DNA from: Kosakonia pseudosacchari
GTDB lineage: Bacteria > Pseudomonadota > Gammaproteobacteria > Enterobacterales > Enterobacteriaceae
NCBI RefSeq assembly: GCF_900184035.1
Contig: NZ_FXWP01000025.1
Location: 1-64,000 of the forward strand
Length of the DNA stretch: 64,000 bases
Direction: 5' to 3'
Shown here in pieces: positions 15,256-25,835 of the stretch. The notes beneath the pieces were generated by a model. The model ran no database searches. It saw nothing but the letters and a program-made list of their open reading frames with translations, and was not told where the DNA came from. The stretch's first letter is position 1. The number at the start of each line of letters is the position of its first letter. The translations under genes and the position numbers were made by a program.

Positions 15256-15277
15256 ACCCGCCTTGAGCGGGTTTTTT
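15256..15277 (+). terminator. Terminator after ogr
   Basis: ACCCGC (15256-15261) pairs with GCGGGT (15267-15272) over loop CTTGA, followed by T residues to 15277. It closes the rightmost prophage transcript. Confidence 0.88.
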
Positions 15278-15306
15278 ATGGGCTTTTCTGCAATCGGAAA
15301 AAATTC

Positions 15307-15325
15307 TGCTGCCATTTTGCTGCCA
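15307..15325. repeat. Direct repeats near the prophage end
   Basis: TGCTGCCA occurs at 15307-15314 and 15318-15325, exactly one helical turn (11 bases) apart, about 70 bases from the tRNA end. Spacing and place fit arm-type sites for integrase or excisionase in attR. This is inferred from position; the integrase gene is not in the window. Confidence 0.4.
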
Positions 15326-15342
15326 ATTGAGAATCAGACAAT

Positions 15343-15365
15343 AAAAAAACCACCGTGAAAGGTGG
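15343..15365 (-). terminator. Terminator of the tRNA-Ile2 gene
   Basis: CCACC (15350-15354) pairs with GGTGG (15361-15365); on the minus strand the stem is followed by seven T. It lies 30 bases beyond the tRNA 3' end, so it may have been supplied by the phage at integration. Confidence 0.75.
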
Positions 15366-15394
15366 CTTAATTATATGATTTTAAAGCTAAAATT

Positions 15395-15470
15395 TGGTGG
15401 CCCCTGTTGGGTTTGAACCAACGACCAAGCGATTATGAGTCGCCTGCTCTAACCACTGAGCTAAGGGGCC
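15395..15470 (-). tRNA. ileX: tRNA-Ile2 (anticodon CAU)
   Basis: A 76-base cloverleaf on the minus strand with acceptor GGCCCCT/AGGGGCC, encoded CCA, T-loop GGTTCAAACCC and anticodon CAT within ACTCATAAT. The sequence is nearly that of E. coli ileX, in which C34 becomes lysidine so that the tRNA reads AUA. The gene lies upstream of mug as in E. coli. Its 3' end abuts the P2-like prophage, so the phage attachment core is probably in the last 20-40 bases; the far copy is outside the window. The tRNA itself is intact. Confidence 0.96.
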
Positions 15471-15596
15471 GTGGCGGGGAATTATAAAGTAACTTACCCC
15501 TGCAATCCAGCATGAATCACCTGGCTGATGTTTTTATAAACAACGCATTTTCAATCTCTTATACTGGAGTTTATCGCTTTTATTCGGGAGTTAAGC

Positions 15597-16103
15597 ATGA
15601 TCCACGATATTCTGGCGCCGGGGCTGCGGGTGGTATTTTGCGGCATCAATCCGGGTAAATCATCTGCCCATACCGGTTTCCACTTTGCCCATCCGGGTAA
15701 TCGTTTCTGGAAAGTTATCCACCAGGCCGGTTTTACCGATCAGCAACTGCGCCCGGAAGATGAGCGGCATCTGCTGGATACCCGCTGTGGCATTACCATG
15801 CTGGTTGAGCGTCCAACGGTACAGGCCACCGAAGTCGGCTTGCATGAGCTGCGTAGCGGAGGCAGGGAACTGGTCAGGAAAATTGAGGATTATCAGCCAG
15901 CTGCGCTGGCAGTTTTAGGAAAGCAAGCCTTTGAGCAGGCGTTTAGCGTACGCGGTGCGAGCTGGGGCAAGCAAAATATGACGATTGGCGTGACGCAGGT
16001 TTGGGTGCTGCCGAACCCCAGCGGGCTTAATCGCGCAACGCTGGATAAGCTGGTGGAAGCGTATCGTGAACTGGATGAGGCACTGGTGACGCGCGGCCTG
16101 TAA
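15597..16103 (+). CDS. mug: G/U mismatch-specific DNA glycosylase
   Basis: 168 aa, as in E. coli. Mug removes uracil and ethenocytosine from mispairs. The catalytic-pocket motif GINPGKSSA (residues 17-25), [10 protein letters not shown] and the DNA-intercalating NPSGLNR near 140 are present. It is a single-gene unit between ileX and the convergent rpoD, with which it shares a bidirectional terminator. Confidence 0.96.
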   Translation: MIHDILAPGLRVVFCGINPGKSSAHTGFHFAHPGNRFWKVIHQAGFTDQQLRPEDERHLLDTRCGITMLVERPTVQATEVGLHELRSGGRELVRKIEDYQPAALAVLGKQAFEQAFSVRGASWGKQNMTIGVTQVWVLPNPSGLNRATLDKLVEAYRELDEALVTRGL

Positions 16104-16125
16104 TGGCAAATTGCGGGCAAAAAAA

Positions 16126-16147
16126 AGCTCCCGAGTGGGAGCTTTTT
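16126..16147. terminator. Bidirectional terminator between mug and rpoD
   Basis: AGCTCCC (16126-16132) pairs with GGGAGCT (16137-16143), with a run of A on the left and TTTTT on the right, so it works from both sides. Confidence 0.92.
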
Positions 16148-16160
16148 AATGCATAACGAA

Positions 16161-18002
16161 TTAATCGTCGAGGAAGCTACGCAGCACTTCAGAACGACTC
16201 GGATGACGCAGTTTACGCAGCGCCTTCGCTTCGATCTGACGGATACGCTCGCGGGTTACGTCAAACTGTTTACCTACTTCTTCCAGCGTGTGATCGGTGT
16301 TCATATCGATACCGAAACGCATACGCAGGACTTTCGCTTCACGAGCGGTCAGGCCTGCCAGAACGTCGTGTGTTGCGGCGCGCAAACTTTCAGTGGTAGC
16401 AGAGTCCAGCGGCAACTCGAGGGTGGTATCCTCGATAAAATCACCCAGATGCGAATCTTCATCATCACCGATCGGTGTTTCCATGGAGATCGGCTCTTTG
16501 GCGATTTTCAACACCTTACGGATCTTATCTTCCGGCATCAGCATACGCTCAGCCAGCTCTTCCGGCGTCGGTTCACGGCCCATTTCCTGCAGCATCTGGC
16601 GAGAGATACGGTTGAGCTTGTTGATCGTCTCAATCATATGCACCGGAATACGGATGGTGCGCGCCTGATCCGCGATGGAACGGGTGATCGCCTGACGGAT
16701 CCACCAGGTTGCATAGGTGGAGAATTTGTAACCACGGCGGTATTCGAACTTATCAACCGCTTTCATCAGACCAATGTTGCCTTCCTGAATCAGATCGAGG
16801 AACTGCAGACCGCGGTTGGTGTATTTCTTGGCGATAGAAATAACCAGACGCAAGTTCGCTTCCACCATCTCTTTCTTCGCACGACGCGCTTTCGCTTCGC
16901 CGATAGACATACGACGGTTGATGTCTTTTACCTGCTCAATGGTCAGGCCGGTTTCTTCTTCAATCTGTTGCAGCTTCATCAGGCCGCGTTGAACTTCTTC
17001 TGCCACTTCATGCAGTTTTTCCGACCACGGTTTATTCATGGCCAGCGCAGCGTTGAACCAGGTTTCGTTGGTTTCGTTGCCGGTAAACAGCGTAATGAAG
17101 TTTTTCTTCGGCATTTTGCACTGTTCAACGCACAGTTTCATGATGATGCGTTCCTGGGTACGTACGCGATCCATCATGACGCGCATGCTGTTAACCAGGT
17201 AATCGAACTGTTTTGGCACCAGACGGAACTGTTTGAACACTTCAGACAGCTTCAGGATCTCTTCCTGCGCGGCAACGTGACTGCGTCCTTTGGCTTTGAT
17301 GGTGTCGCGAGTCAGTTCGTACTGGGTACGTAGCTCAGCGAATTTTTCACGCGCCAGTTCAGGATCGATGCTGTTGTCATCATCGCTGTCGTCGTCTTCT
17401 TCATCTTCTTCGTTTTCGTCATCATCCATCTCTTCGCTGGAGAGTTCAGAACCGACGTGGGTCGCGGTTGGCGCCAGGTCTTCTTCAGCGTTTGGATCGA
17501 CAAAGCCGGTGATCAGATCAGAGAGGCGAGCCTGCTCAGCTTCAACGCGATCATACTGCTCCAGCAGATAGGTGATCGCTTCCGGGTATTCGGCAACAGA
17601 GCACTGAACCTGGTTGATGCCATCTTCGATGCGTTTAGCGATGTCGATTTCGCCTTCGCGGGTCAGCAGCTCAACGGTGCCCATTTCGCGCATGTACATG
17701 CGCACCGGGTCAGTGGTTCGCCCGATTTCAGATTCAACGCTGGAAAGCACTTGTGCGGCGGCTTCTTCCGCATCTTCGTCAGTGTTGTTGGAGTTTTCGG
17801 CCAGCAACAGATCATCGGCGTCCGGTGCTTCTTCCATCACCTGGATGCCCATGTCGTTGATCATTTGGATGATGTCTTCGATCTGATCGGAGTCGACGAT
17901 ATCTTCCGGCAGATGGTCATTGACCTCGGCATAGGTCAGATAGCCTTGCTCCTTACCACGGGTGACAAGAAGCTTCAGCTGTGACTGCGGGTTTTGCTCC
18001 AT
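16161..18002 (-). CDS. rpoD: RNA polymerase sigma-70 factor
   Basis: 613 aa, equal to E. coli RpoD, the housekeeping sigma factor. Visible parts are region 1.1 ([20 protein letters not shown]), region 1.2, the acidic non-conserved insert near 190-215, region 2 with [17 protein letters not shown] for the -10 element, region 3 and the region 4 helix-turn-helix ([20 protein letters not shown]). It is the last gene of the rpsU-dnaG-rpoD operon, and a heat-shock promoter inside dnaG can transcribe it alone. Confidence 0.99.
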   Translation of the reverse strand: MEQNPQSQLKLLVTRGKEQGYLTYAEVNDHLPEDIVDSDQIEDIIQMINDMGIQVMEEAPDADDLLLAENSNNTDEDAEEAAAQVLSSVESEIGRTTDPVRMYMREMGTVELLTREGEIDIAKRIEDGINQVQCSVAEYPEAITYLLEQYDRVEAEQARLSDLITGFVDPNAEEDLAPTATHVGSELSSEEMDDDENEEDEEDDDSDDDNSIDPELAREKFAELRTQYELTRDTIKAKGRSHVAAQEEILKLSEVFKQFRLVPKQFDYLVNSMRVMMDRVRTQERIIMKLCVEQCKMPKKNFITLFTGNETNETWFNAALAMNKPWSEKLHEVAEEVQRGLMKLQQIEEETGLTIEQVKDINRRMSIGEAKARRAKKEMVEANLRLVISIAKKYTNRGLQFLDLIQEGNIGLMKAVDKFEYRRGYKFSTYATWWIRQAITRSIADQARTIRIPVHMIETINKLNRISRQMLQEMGREPTPEELAERMLMPEDKIRKVLKIAKEPISMETPIGDDEDSHLGDFIEDTTLELPLDSATTESLRAATHDVLAGLTAREAKVLRMRFGIDMNTDHTLEEVGKQFDVTRERIRQIEAKALRKLRHPSRSEVLRSFLDD

Positions 18003-18158
18003 AAGACGGTATCCACACTTAATTCATGAGGGTTGGTGTCGGTCGGCGAAATAAACCGCCAACATTTAACGCGAGGGTGTATTTATATTTTTGCCGCTGG
18101 CCCTCGTCGCGGCTGTCGGGATCTTCCCGATCGGTTATCGGCACTTAAGCCGTTGAAT

Positions 18159-19904
18159 TCACTTTTTTGCCAGTTCCTGGTTCAATTGCCAGAGTTCCCG
18201 GCGTTCTTCGCTGCTTAAACCATGTGTGCGGTCACGAGCTATCAACTCTTCTTGCCGCCGTTCAAGCATCGAATCAAACATATGATTGAGCGCGTCGGTG
18301 AACGTTTTTTCAGCGATGTCTTTATCTGCTATATCGTCCCACATCGACAGTTTTTCAAGGGTTGCGGCCTCTTTTGTGCCGCGATAGTGCTCAAGCAATT
18401 GACCTGTAGTCAGGCCTGGCTGTGACAAACAAGTGTTGACCAGTTCTGTAAATAAGCCAAGCCCGGCAAGCCTTGATTGATCCAAACCCTCTAACGGCGG
18501 AACCTTTGGAGCCAATTCCGGGTTCTGGATCAATAACCCTATCAGTATACGCATGGTTGTGCGTTTTAGCTGAGGAGCGGGGCGTGTCGTTGCGCTTTCC
18601 ACTTGTTTTGGCATTAATCGATCAAGTTGCGCATCGTCGAAAATGCCAATTTTATTCCCCAACAGCTGGCGCAACTGGATGCGTAGCGTTTCACCCGGCA
18701 CCTGGTTGATTAACGGCAGCGCTAATGCGGCAAGCTGCGTTGTACCGTCCGGCGTGGTTAAATCCGCTTGCGGCAACAGGCTGTTAAACAGAAACGTGGA
18801 GAGCGGTAGTGCCTGCTCCATCCGCGCTTCGAATGCCTCTTTGCCCTCTTTACGCACCAGCGTGTCCGGATCTTCACCATCCGGTAAAAACATAAAACGC
18901 AGCTGACGGCCATCGCTCATATAAGGCAGCGCGGTTTCCAGCGCCCGCCATGCGGCATCACGGCCAGCACGGTCGCCGTCGTAACAACAGATAACATTTT
19001 TAGTTACGCGAAAAAGTAACTGAATATGATCCGCCGTTGTTGACGTTCCGAGCGAAGCCACCGCGTAGTTGATGCCGTATTGCGCCAGCGCCACCACGTC
19101 CATATAACCTTCAACGACCAACAGTCGCTGGGGCTCGTCATTGTCCTGCTGCGCTTCATAAAGGCCATACAGCTGGCGGCCCTTATGGAAAATATCTGTT
19201 TCCGGGGAGTTCAGGTATTTAGGCGTATCGTTACCCAGAACGCGCCCACCAAAACCAATCACCCGGCCACGTTTGTCACGAATGGGAAACATGACCCGTT
19301 CGCGGAAACGATCGTAACTGCGTCCCTGATCGTTTGTGACCAGCATACCCGCATCTATCAGTGATTTACGGTTTTCGCTGTTGCCGCCAAAACGTTTTAA
19401 TACGTTGTCCCAGCCGGGAGGTGCGTAACCAATGGCGAACCGCTCAATGATTTCGCTGCTCAAACCGCGTCTGGACAGATACTGGCGTGCAGGCTCTGCG
19501 GCAGGTTGTGTCAACGATTGCTGATAAAACGCGTTTAGCCCATCCATTAATTGATAGAGCGTTTGCCGTTGATGGCGCTCTATCAGGCTGGGTCCACTGC
19601 CTGCTTCAAATGGCACTTCAAGGTTGTGCATTGCCGCCAGTTCTTCGACGCTTTCCACGAACTCGAGCTTGTCGTAGTTCATCAGGAAGTCGAGGGCGTT
19701 ACCATGCGCGCCACAGCCAAAACAGTGGTAAAACTGTTTTTCACCGTTCACGGTGAAAGAGGGGGTTTTCTCGTTATGGAATGGACAACACGCGTGATAA
19801 TTTTTGCCCTGCTTTTTCAGCTTTACACGCGCGTCGATGAGATCGACGATGTCGGTGCGCGCCAGCAGGTCATTAATAAAGACACGTGGGATTCGTCCAG
19901 CCAT
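18159..19904 (-). CDS. dnaG: DNA primase
   Basis: 581 aa, as in E. coli. The N-terminal zinc-binding CHC2 domain (CCPFHNEKTPSFTVN and FYHCFGCG, residues about 39-65), the TOPRIM core with LLVVEGYMDVVAL, and the C-terminal DnaB-binding helical domain ending ERRELWQLNQELAKK are in order. It makes RNA primers for replication. It is the middle gene of the macromolecular synthesis operon; a terminator after rpsU keeps its expression low. Confidence 0.99.
   Translation of the reverse strand: MAGRIPRVFINDLLARTDIVDLIDARVKLKKQGKNYHACCPFHNEKTPSFTVNGEKQFYHCFGCGAHGNALDFLMNYDKLEFVESVEELAAMHNLEVPFEAGSGPSLIERHQRQTLYQLMDGLNAFYQQSLTQPAAEPARQYLSRRGLSSEIIERFAIGYAPPGWDNVLKRFGGNSENRKSLIDAGMLVTNDQGRSYDRFRERVMFPIRDKRGRVIGFGGRVLGNDTPKYLNSPETDIFHKGRQLYGLYEAQQDNDEPQRLLVVEGYMDVVALAQYGINYAVASLGTSTTADHIQLLFRVTKNVICCYDGDRAGRDAAWRALETALPYMSDGRQLRFMFLPDGEDPDTLVRKEGKEAFEARMEQALPLSTFLFNSLLPQADLTTPDGTTQLAALALPLINQVPGETLRIQLRQLLGNKIGIFDDAQLDRLMPKQVESATTRPAPQLKRTTMRILIGLLIQNPELAPKVPPLEGLDQSRLAGLGLFTELVNTCLSQPGLTTGQLLEHYRGTKEAATLEKLSMWDDIADKDIAEKTFTDALNHMFDSMLERRQEELIARDRTHGLSSEERRELWQLNQELAKK
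18327..18361 (-). promoter_or_regulatory. Sigma-32 heat-shock promoter for rpoD
   Basis: Inside the 3' part of dnaG the minus strand carries CCCTTGAA (18361-18354) and, downstream, GATATAGCA (18335-18327). This matches my recall of the E. coli rpoD promoter PHS over its full length. Conservation beyond codon need suggests that rpoD keeps its heat-shock control here. Confidence 0.7.
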
Positions 19905-19990
19905 AAGCCCCGTTTTGATCTTTTATAGCCGTTGTTTTCCAGGCCAACATAATGCGACCGAAATCCGCAGGTTATATCAGGTTATAAACG

Positions 19991-20028
19991 AAAATAAGCC
20001 GCGCATTCCTTTCGGAAGCACGGCCTTA
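19991..20028 (-). terminator. Attenuating terminator between rpsU and dnaG
   Basis: On the minus strand AAGGCCGTGCTTCC folds against GGAATGCGCGGCTT with a few mismatches, followed by ATTTTCG. It corresponds to the E. coli T1 terminator that lowers dnaG expression relative to rpsU. Confidence 0.8.
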
Positions 20029-20072
20029 CAACTACAACTCGGTCTAAACTAAAGGGCGCTTGCCCTGACAGA

Positions 20073-20468
<396 letters not shown>

Positions 20469-20526
20469 TTACTTCGACCCGCATTCGCCCTACACTGCGC
20501 GCTATTGCAAAGAGGTAAACAGAGTC

Positions 20527-21540
20527 ATGCGCATACTGGGCATTGAAACATCCTGCGATGAAACCGGCATCGCAATTTATGACGATCAACAAGGGCTTCT
20601 GGCCAACCAACTGTATAGTCAGGTAAAACTCCACGCCGATTACGGTGGCGTCGTGCCAGAGCTGGCTTCGCGCGATCACGTGCGTAAAACCGTACCGCTG
20701 ATTCAGGCCGCGTTGAAAGAGTCCGGATTAACTGCGAAAGATATCGATGCAGTGGCTTACACCGCAGGGCCTGGTCTTGTCGGTGCGCTGCTGGTTGGCG
20801 CGACGGTTGGTCGTTCGCTCGCTTTCGCCTGGAACGTTCCCGCCATCCCGGTTCACCATATGGAAGGGCACTTGCTGGCGCCAATGCTGGAAGAGAATCC
20901 ACCGGCGTTTCCATTCGTTGCGCTGCTGGTTTCCGGTGGGCATACGCAGCTTATCAGCGTAACTGGCATCGGACATTATGAGCTGCTTGGTGAGTCGATT
21001 GATGATGCCGCCGGGGAAGCTTTTGATAAAACGGCTAAGCTGCTGGGGCTTGATTATCCGGGTGGGCCGATGCTCTCAAAACTGGCGGCTCAGGGCACGG
21101 AAGGTCGTTTTGTCTTCCCGCGTCCGATGACCGATCGTCCGGGGCTGGATTTTAGCTTCTCCGGTCTGAAAACTTTCGCGGCGAATACCATTCGTAACAA
21201 CGGTTCTGACGGCCAAACCCGCGCCGATATTGCGCGTGCGTTTGAAGATGCCGTGGTTGATACGCTAATGATCAAATGCAAGCGTGCGCTGGATCAAACC
21301 GGTTTTACGCGTCTGGTGATGGCGGGCGGTGTGAGCGCCAACCGTACGCTGCGTGCGAAACTGGCGGAAATGATGCACAAACGTCGTGGCGAAGTGTTCT
21401 ATGCGCGCCCGGAGTTTTGCACCGATAACGGCGCGATGATCGCCTATGCGGGAATGGTGCGTCTGAAAGCGGGTAATGATGCAGGGCTGGGTGTGACGGT
21501 GCGTCCGCGCTGGCCACTGGCGGAGTTGCCTGCGGCGTAA
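20527..21540 (+). CDS. tsaD: tRNA N6-threonylcarbamoyladenosine synthase subunit TsaD
   Basis: 337 aa, as in E. coli. TsaD transfers threonylcarbamoyl from its AMP adduct to A37 of ANN-decoding tRNAs, working with TsaB and TsaE. The start [20 protein letters not shown], the metal-binding HHMEGH (His near 111 and 115), [10 protein letters not shown] and the late [13 protein letters not shown] (Asp ligand) are all present. It is divergent from rpsU. A GC-rich palindrome follows the stop. Confidence 0.98.
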   Translation: MRILGIETSCDETGIAIYDDQQGLLANQLYSQVKLHADYGGVVPELASRDHVRKTVPLIQAALKESGLTAKDIDAVAYTAGPGLVGALLVGATVGRSLAFAWNVPAIPVHHMEGHLLAPMLEENPPAFPFVALLVSGGHTQLISVTGIGHYELLGESIDDAAGEAFDKTAKLLGLDYPGGPMLSKLAAQGTEGRFVFPRPMTDRPGLDFSFSGLKTFAANTIRNNGSDGQTRADIARAFEDAVVDTLMIKCKRALDQTGFTRLVMAGGVSANRTLRAKLAEMMHKRRGEVFYARPEFCTDNGAMIAYAGMVRLKAGNDAGLGVTVRPRWPLAELPAA

Positions 21541-21549
21541 ACCGTGATG

Positions 21550-21575
21550 GCCCGGTAGCACAAGGTGCGCCGGGC
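21550..21575. repeat. REP-like palindrome between tsaD and plsY
   Basis: GCCCGG at 21550 and CCGGGC ending at 21575 pair around an imperfect centre (TAGCACAAGGTGCG). This is the form of enterobacterial REP/BIME units and lies between two convergent genes, where such elements are common. It may stabilise both mRNA ends. Confidence 0.6.
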
Positions 21576-21579
21576 ACTG

Positions 21580-22203
21580 TTACGACGCTTTTTCTTTCTC
21601 TTCTTTTTTCTTCTTCAGCTTCGACCAGATTTTGCCTTCCTGGTGTCGCCACAGGCGCTGAATATTGTCGTGATGGCGTAGCAGAATCAGGCAGGACAGC
21701 ATCGCGACCGGGAAAGTGAACTGCGGTTTGAACCACCAGACATAAAAGGGCGCGATCAACGCGCTGACAATCGCCCCCAGCGATGAATAGCCGCTCAGCA
21801 GTACCGTTAACAGCCAGGTTCCCGCCATCACGCCTGTTAAATCCCAGCCGATAGGTGCAATAGCGCCAAATGCCGTTGCCACCCCTTTACCGCCTTGAAA
21901 CTTAAAGAAAACCGGCCAGATATGACCAAGACAGGCGGCAATCGCAATAAGGCCGAGCCAGAACGGCGTTACGCCAAGCGCGTACGCGCCCCACACCGGC
22001 AGCATGCCTTTTAAGACGTCAAAAATCAGTACCGTTAGCGCTGCACCTTTGCCGCCAATGCGTAATACGTTGGTCGCTCCGGGGTTGCCGGAGCCACTCT
22101 CGCGCGGATCGGGCAGACCGGCGATGCGGCAGACCAGAATGGCGCTGGAAATAGAGCCACAAAGGTATGCAAGGAGAATCATCCCAGGCGCGATTGCACT
22201 CAT
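21580..22203 (-). CDS. plsY: Glycerol-3-phosphate acyltransferase PlsY
   Basis: 207 aa from [17 protein letters not shown], the start matching E. coli (205 aa); the open frame extends 69 codons further upstream without similarity. Five membrane segments carry the conserved loops [21 protein letters not shown] and the late histidine/asparagine loop. It uses acyl-phosphate to make lysophosphatidate in the inner membrane, the first step of phospholipid synthesis. The C-terminus is a lysine/glutamate-rich tail. It is divergent from folB. Confidence 0.97.
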   Translation of the reverse strand: MSAIAPGMILLAYLCGSISSAILVCRIAGLPDPRESGSGNPGATNVLRIGGKGAALTVLIFDVLKGMLPVWGAYALGVTPFWLGLIAIAACLGHIWPVFFKFQGGKGVATAFGAIAPIGWDLTGVMAGTWLLTVLLSGYSSLGAIVSALIAPFYVWWFKPQFTFPVAMLSCLILLRHHDNIQRLWRHQEGKIWSKLKKKKEEKEKAS

Positions 22204-22366
22204 AACGCTGTTCCGTTGTGAAAATGTCGTTTTATTCTCTGCATCCATGGATAATACGCATAAATGATGGAAAGTGGTATCCAGGTTTTGCGCAAAATCT
22301 GACAGGCAGCCACTAAAGATGCGGCCTGGCAGCGGCAATGGCGGAGCAAATAGCAGGCGAGGTGAG

Positions 22367-22735
22367 ATGGACATTGTATTTATAGAGCAGCTTTCGGTTA
22401 TCACCACCATTGGTGTTTACGACTGGGAACAGACCATTGAGCAGAAGCTGGTGTTCGATATCGAAATGGCCTGGGATAACCGCGTTGCGGCAAAAAGCGA
22501 CAATGTGAACGATTGTCTGAGCTATGCGGATATCGCAGATGTCATTATCGGCCACGTCGAAGGCGGGCGTTTTGCGCTGGTTGAACGCGTTGCGGAGGAG
22601 GTGGCTGAGCTGTTGCTGGCGCGCTTTAATTCGCCCTGGGTGCGTATCAAATTGAGCAAACCAGGTGCGGTTGCGCGGGCGCTGAATGTGGGCGTAATCA
22701 TTGAGCGTGGCTTAAATCCGAAAGAAAGTATTTAA
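22367..22735 (+). CDS. folB: Dihydroneopterin aldolase
   Basis: 122 aa from ATG 22367 (GGTGAG just upstream), identical in length to E. coli FolB. The start [21 protein letters not shown] and the [12 protein letters not shown]-type segment ([17 protein letters not shown]) are diagnostic. It cleaves dihydroneopterin to the hydroxymethyl pterin used for folate. The upstream in-frame extension to 22274 overlaps the plsY leader and is not translated in relatives. Confidence 0.97.
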   Translation: MDIVFIEQLSVITTIGVYDWEQTIEQKLVFDIEMAWDNRVAAKSDNVNDCLSYADIADVIIGHVEGGRFALVERVAEEVAELLLARFNSPWVRIKLSKPGAVARALNVGVIIERGLNPKESI

Positions 22736-22789
22736 ATTCATAATAGTTAAACCAAGCGCTAGTATTCAGGTCATAGATCTCGGTCTTTC

Positions 22790-22819
22790 ACGGCTTCTCC
22801 GCGGGATAAGCCGTTTTTT
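22790..22819 (+). terminator. Terminator after folB
   Basis: ACGGCTT (22790-22796) pairs with AAGCCGT (22808-22814), and six T follow. It ends folB before the uppP ribosome site (AGGGG). Confidence 0.88.
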
Positions 22820-22842
22820 ATATCTTTTTAGGGGTTTATTTG

Positions 22843-23661
22843 ATGGGCGATATGCATTCATTGCTGGTAGCAGCCATTCTGGGTGTCGTTGAAGGTCTCA
22901 CAGAATTTCTGCCCGTATCCAGTACCGGTCACATGATAATCGTTGGGCATTTATTAGGCTTTGAAGGTGATACGGCAAAAACGTTCGAGGTGGTGATCCA
23001 GTTAGGTTCGATCCTCGCGGTAGTGGTGATGTTCTGGCGGCGTTTGTTTGGCCTGATTGGCATTCATTTCGGCAAGCAGCCGCATGAAGGCACTGGCACC
23101 GGCCGCCTGACGCTGATTCATATCCTGTTAGGCATGATCCCGGCGGTGGTGCTGGGACTGGTATTCCACGATACCATCAAATCGCTGTTTAACCCGCTAA
23201 ACGTGACCTATGCACTGGTGGTGGGTGGTTTCTTGCTGATTGCCGCTGAAGTGCTGAAGCCGAAAGTCCCGCGCGCGCAGGGCGTGGATGATATGACTTA
23301 TCGCCAGGCTTTTATGATTGGTTGCTTCCAGTGTCTGGCACTGTGGCCGGGTTTTTCCCGTTCCGGGGCGACGATCTCAGGCGGGATGCTGATGGGCGTT
23401 AGCCGCTATGCGGCGTCCGAGTTCTCTTTCCTGCTGGCGGTGCCGATGATGATGGGCGCGACGGTACTGGATCTCTACAAGAGCATGGGCTTTCTCACCG
23501 TGAGTGATATCCCAATGTTCGCCGTCGGTTTTATCACCGCATTTATCGTTGCGCTGATTGCCATCAAAACCTTCCTGGAGCTGATTAAACACATCTCTTT
23601 TATTCCGTTCGCGATTTACCGTTTTGTGGTCGCGGCAGCGGTTTATCTGGTCTTCTTCTAA
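22843..23661 (+). CDS. uppP: Undecaprenyl-diphosphatase UppP (BacA)
   Basis: 272 aa. ATG 22843 gives [21 protein letters not shown], aligned with the E. coli start; a TTG one codon earlier is also in frame. The catalytic [15 protein letters not shown] motif (residues about 17-31), [13 protein letters not shown] near 170 and eight membrane spans are clear. It recycles the lipid carrier of peptidoglycan and O-antigen by removing one phosphate at the periplasmic face, and gives bacitracin tolerance. Confidence 0.97.
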   Translation: MGDMHSLLVAAILGVVEGLTEFLPVSSTGHMIIVGHLLGFEGDTAKTFEVVIQLGSILAVVVMFWRRLFGLIGIHFGKQPHEGTGTGRLTLIHILLGMIPAVVLGLVFHDTIKSLFNPLNVTYALVVGGFLLIAAEVLKPKVPRAQGVDDMTYRQAFMIGCFQCLALWPGFSRSGATISGGMLMGVSRYAASEFSFLLAVPMMMGATVLDLYKSMGFLTVSDIPMFAVGFITAFIVALIAIKTFLELIKHISFIPFAIYRFVVAAAVYLVFF

Positions 23662-23668
23662 GACTTGC

Positions 23669-23692
23669 GCCCTCAGTCTTTTGGCTGAGGGC
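23669..23692. terminator. Shared inverted repeat between uppP and cca
   Basis: GCCCTCAG (23669-23676) pairs with CTGAGGGC (23685-23692) across TCTTTTGG. It overlaps the last cca codons and lacks a T run, so termination may be weak or protein-aided. Confidence 0.4.
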
Positions 23693-24914
23693 AACGATGT
23701 TCCTTCCAGACCGCCAGCGCGGCAATCCGCCGACGCGTCAGCTCCTCACGCACTTCCGCTCCCTTAAACCCTGCCTCTATGACGGCTTTCGTCGGCACGG
23801 CGCGCGCCACTTCCCAGGCTTCGCGCAGTAAACGCCCCTGCGAATAGTCGCAGGCTTCAAAACCGGTGCGCCCACGCACGTCCGCTTCGCTGGTCAGCGC
23901 GATTTGCTCAACACGCTGCGGTTTACGCCAGGCGTCGATGGAATCGAACAATTTGACGATGGTTTTCGGCTGCAAAATAGGAAAGGTGTGGATCAGGTCG
24001 TGGAACTCGGCCACCAGTTTGGCTAAATCGCGGATCTCGTTTGGTACGCGCAGTCGCTGGCACAACCCCTCGACCAGTTTGACGCCCGCCGGGCCGTGCC
24101 CGTGATGGCGCGGCCAGAGCGCTTTTGGCGTTAGCGCTTTGCCTAAATCATGGCACAACGTGGCGAAGCGCACATCCACCTGCGGGCTGAGCATTGCCGC
24201 CATCGAGAGCGTCATTAGCGTATGTATGCCGGTGTCGATTTCCGGGTGCCATTTCGCCGGTGCCGGTACGCCAAACAGCGCGTCGATTTCCGGGAACAGC
24301 ACTTTCAGCGCGCCGCAATCGCGTAGCACCTGGAAATAAACCTGAGGATTACGGGTTTGCAGCGCGCTCTCGGTCTCTTTCCACACCCGTTCGGGGGTCA
24401 GGTGCTCAAGTTCGCCCGCATCGGTCATCGAGCGCATTAGCGCCAGTGTTTCATCGGCGATACGAAAGCTGAGGTGCGCGTAACGGGCAGCAAAGCGCGC
24501 AACGCGTAACACGCGCAGCGGATCTTCACCAAACGCCGGCGAGACGTGGCGCAGAATGCGGTTACGCAAATCCTGCTGACCGCCATAGGGATCGATAATC
24601 TCACCCTGGCTATCTTGTGCCAGCGCGTTCACGGTTAAATCACGGCGCAGCAGATCCTGCTCCAGTGTGACGTCTGGCGCGGCATAACAGGTGAAACCGG
24701 TATAGCCGGAGCCAGATTTGCGCTCGGTACGCGCCAGCGCATACTCTTCGTGGCTTTGCGGGTGGAGGAACACAGGAAAATCACGGCCTACCTGCTGGTA
24801 ACCCGCGTCGAGCATCTCTTGCGGCGTTGCGCCAACAACAACCCAATCTTTGTCTTTGACCGGCAGGCCCAACAACGTATCACGTACTGCACCACCGACC
24901 AGATAACTCTTCAC
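23673..24914 (-). CDS. cca: CCA-adding tRNA nucleotidyltransferase
   Basis: 413 aa (E. coli 412). The nucleotidyltransferase core opens with [20 protein letters not shown], continues with the [11 protein letters not shown] and [10 protein letters not shown] motifs, then the HD phosphohydrolase domain near 225-330 ([20 protein letters not shown]). It rebuilds and repairs CCA at tRNA 3' ends, and the HD part has 2',3'-cyclic phosphodiesterase activity in E. coli. Gene order cca-ygiM is as in E. coli. Confidence 0.98.
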   Translation of the reverse strand: MKSYLVGGAVRDTLLGLPVKDKDWVVVGATPQEMLDAGYQQVGRDFPVFLHPQSHEEYALARTERKSGSGYTGFTCYAAPDVTLEQDLLRRDLTVNALAQDSQGEIIDPYGGQQDLRNRILRHVSPAFGEDPLRVLRVARFAARYAHLSFRIADETLALMRSMTDAGELEHLTPERVWKETESALQTRNPQVYFQVLRDCGALKVLFPEIDALFGVPAPAKWHPEIDTGIHTLMTLSMAAMLSPQVDVRFATLCHDLGKALTPKALWPRHHGHGPAGVKLVEGLCQRLRVPNEIRDLAKLVAEFHDLIHTFPILQPKTIVKLFDSIDAWRKPQRVEQIALTSEADVRGRTGFEACDYSQGRLLREAWEVARAVPTKAVIEAGFKGAEVREELTRRRIAALAVWKEHRCPQPKD

Positions 24915-24926
24915 GCCGCCACTCTC

Positions 24927-24965
24927 CTCTACACATTTGCCGACAGATAATACGTAAGTGTAGAG
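24927..24965. repeat. Perfect inverted repeat between cca and ygiM
   Basis: CTCTACAC (24927-24934) and GTGTAGAG (24958-24965) flank 23 bases in the short gap between the ygiM stop and the cca start. It may be a regulatory stem in the ygiM-cca transcript or an operator. No T tract follows on either strand. Confidence 0.4.
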
Positions 24966-24981
24966 AAGATGGCGAATCTGC

Positions 24982-25596
24982 TTAGTTCATCCAGCGATCT
25001 TTGCGTTTACGGGTAGGGATCATATGCGGTAACAGCAGACCGAGGATCAAGCCTGCGCCTAGCACGCCGCCACCATACATAAACCACTGCATAATGATGG
25101 TGCGCTGTTTGTCATCCAGTTGCAGGTTCGCGGCATTCACCTTCTTCTGCGCCACGATTAACTCATTTTTGAGCTTTTGATTTTCATCTTTCAGACCGCT
25201 AATCACGCTATCGCTCTGGGCGACTTTCTGCTGCATTTCGGCGGTTTTCTGGTTCCAGGTATTGTCGATATTGCTCAGTTTATCGGTCAGCGTTTTCACC
25301 TGGTTTTCCAGCTCTGGCACGCGGGTGCGCAGACTTGGCTGGCTGTTCAGCTCTTTCAGGGGGATCCACGCGGTACGCCCGGTACTGTCGCGCACCTGGC
25401 CGTAATCACTGTTTTCCTGCAACAGCGTGACTTCCTCACCGGCATTCACCGTGCCGACAAGGCGATAATTATCGCCCGGGCCGCTACGAACCCAGGTATT
25501 CAGTTCATCGGAAACGTAACGTTTTTCTTCGGCGTGGGTACCAACGGACACGCTAAGTGCAAAAAGGGTCAATCCAATCAGGCGTAATTTTGGCAT
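24982..25596 (-). CDS. ygiM: SH3-domain membrane protein YgiM
   Basis: 204 aa from [19 protein letters not shown] (E. coli 206 aa). The order is: signal peptide ending THA; an SH3b domain ([19 protein letters not shown]) near 25-85; a coiled coil ([19 protein letters not shown] onward) to about 165; a C-terminal membrane helix ([19 protein letters not shown]) and a basic tail. It is a bitopic envelope protein of unclear role. The neighbouring cca and ygiF are also conserved with it. Confidence 0.95.
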   Translation of the reverse strand: MPKLRLIGLTLFALSVSVGTHAEEKRYVSDELNTWVRSGPGDNYRLVGTVNAGEEVTLLQENSDYGQVRDSTGRTAWIPLKELNSQPSLRTRVPELENQVKTLTDKLSNIDNTWNQKTAEMQQKVAQSDSVISGLKDENQKLKNELIVAQKKVNAANLQLDDKQRTIIMQWFMYGGGVLGAGLILGLLLPHMIPTRKRKDRWMN

Positions 25597-25835
25597 CAGG
25601 CAGTCATTTTTTTCATTAAATGTGAGTGATAAACAGTGGCAACAGTCTGACGATACCTGGCTGCTGGCATCAATCGGAATCTTCCAGGTCAAACTGCGCA
25701 CTTACGCGAACTTTTGCACCCGTCAGATTGCGCATTGCATGGCAATTTGACGCAAAATACTATCTACTGACAAACATCGGGCGCGTTAGTTCGCCGAAAT
25801 TTTCACTGATGTGACATAACCATAAGTGCAAGGCC

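Noticed and set aside
16149-17333. A 394-residue open frame on the plus strand
   Set aside because: It is exactly antisense to rpoD, has no family resemblance and arises from the codon bias of rpoD.
22274-22366. An N-terminal extension of folB
   Set aside because: The extra 31 codons overlap the plsY leader, lack similarity, and the internal ATG 22367 matches FolB and has a ribosome site.
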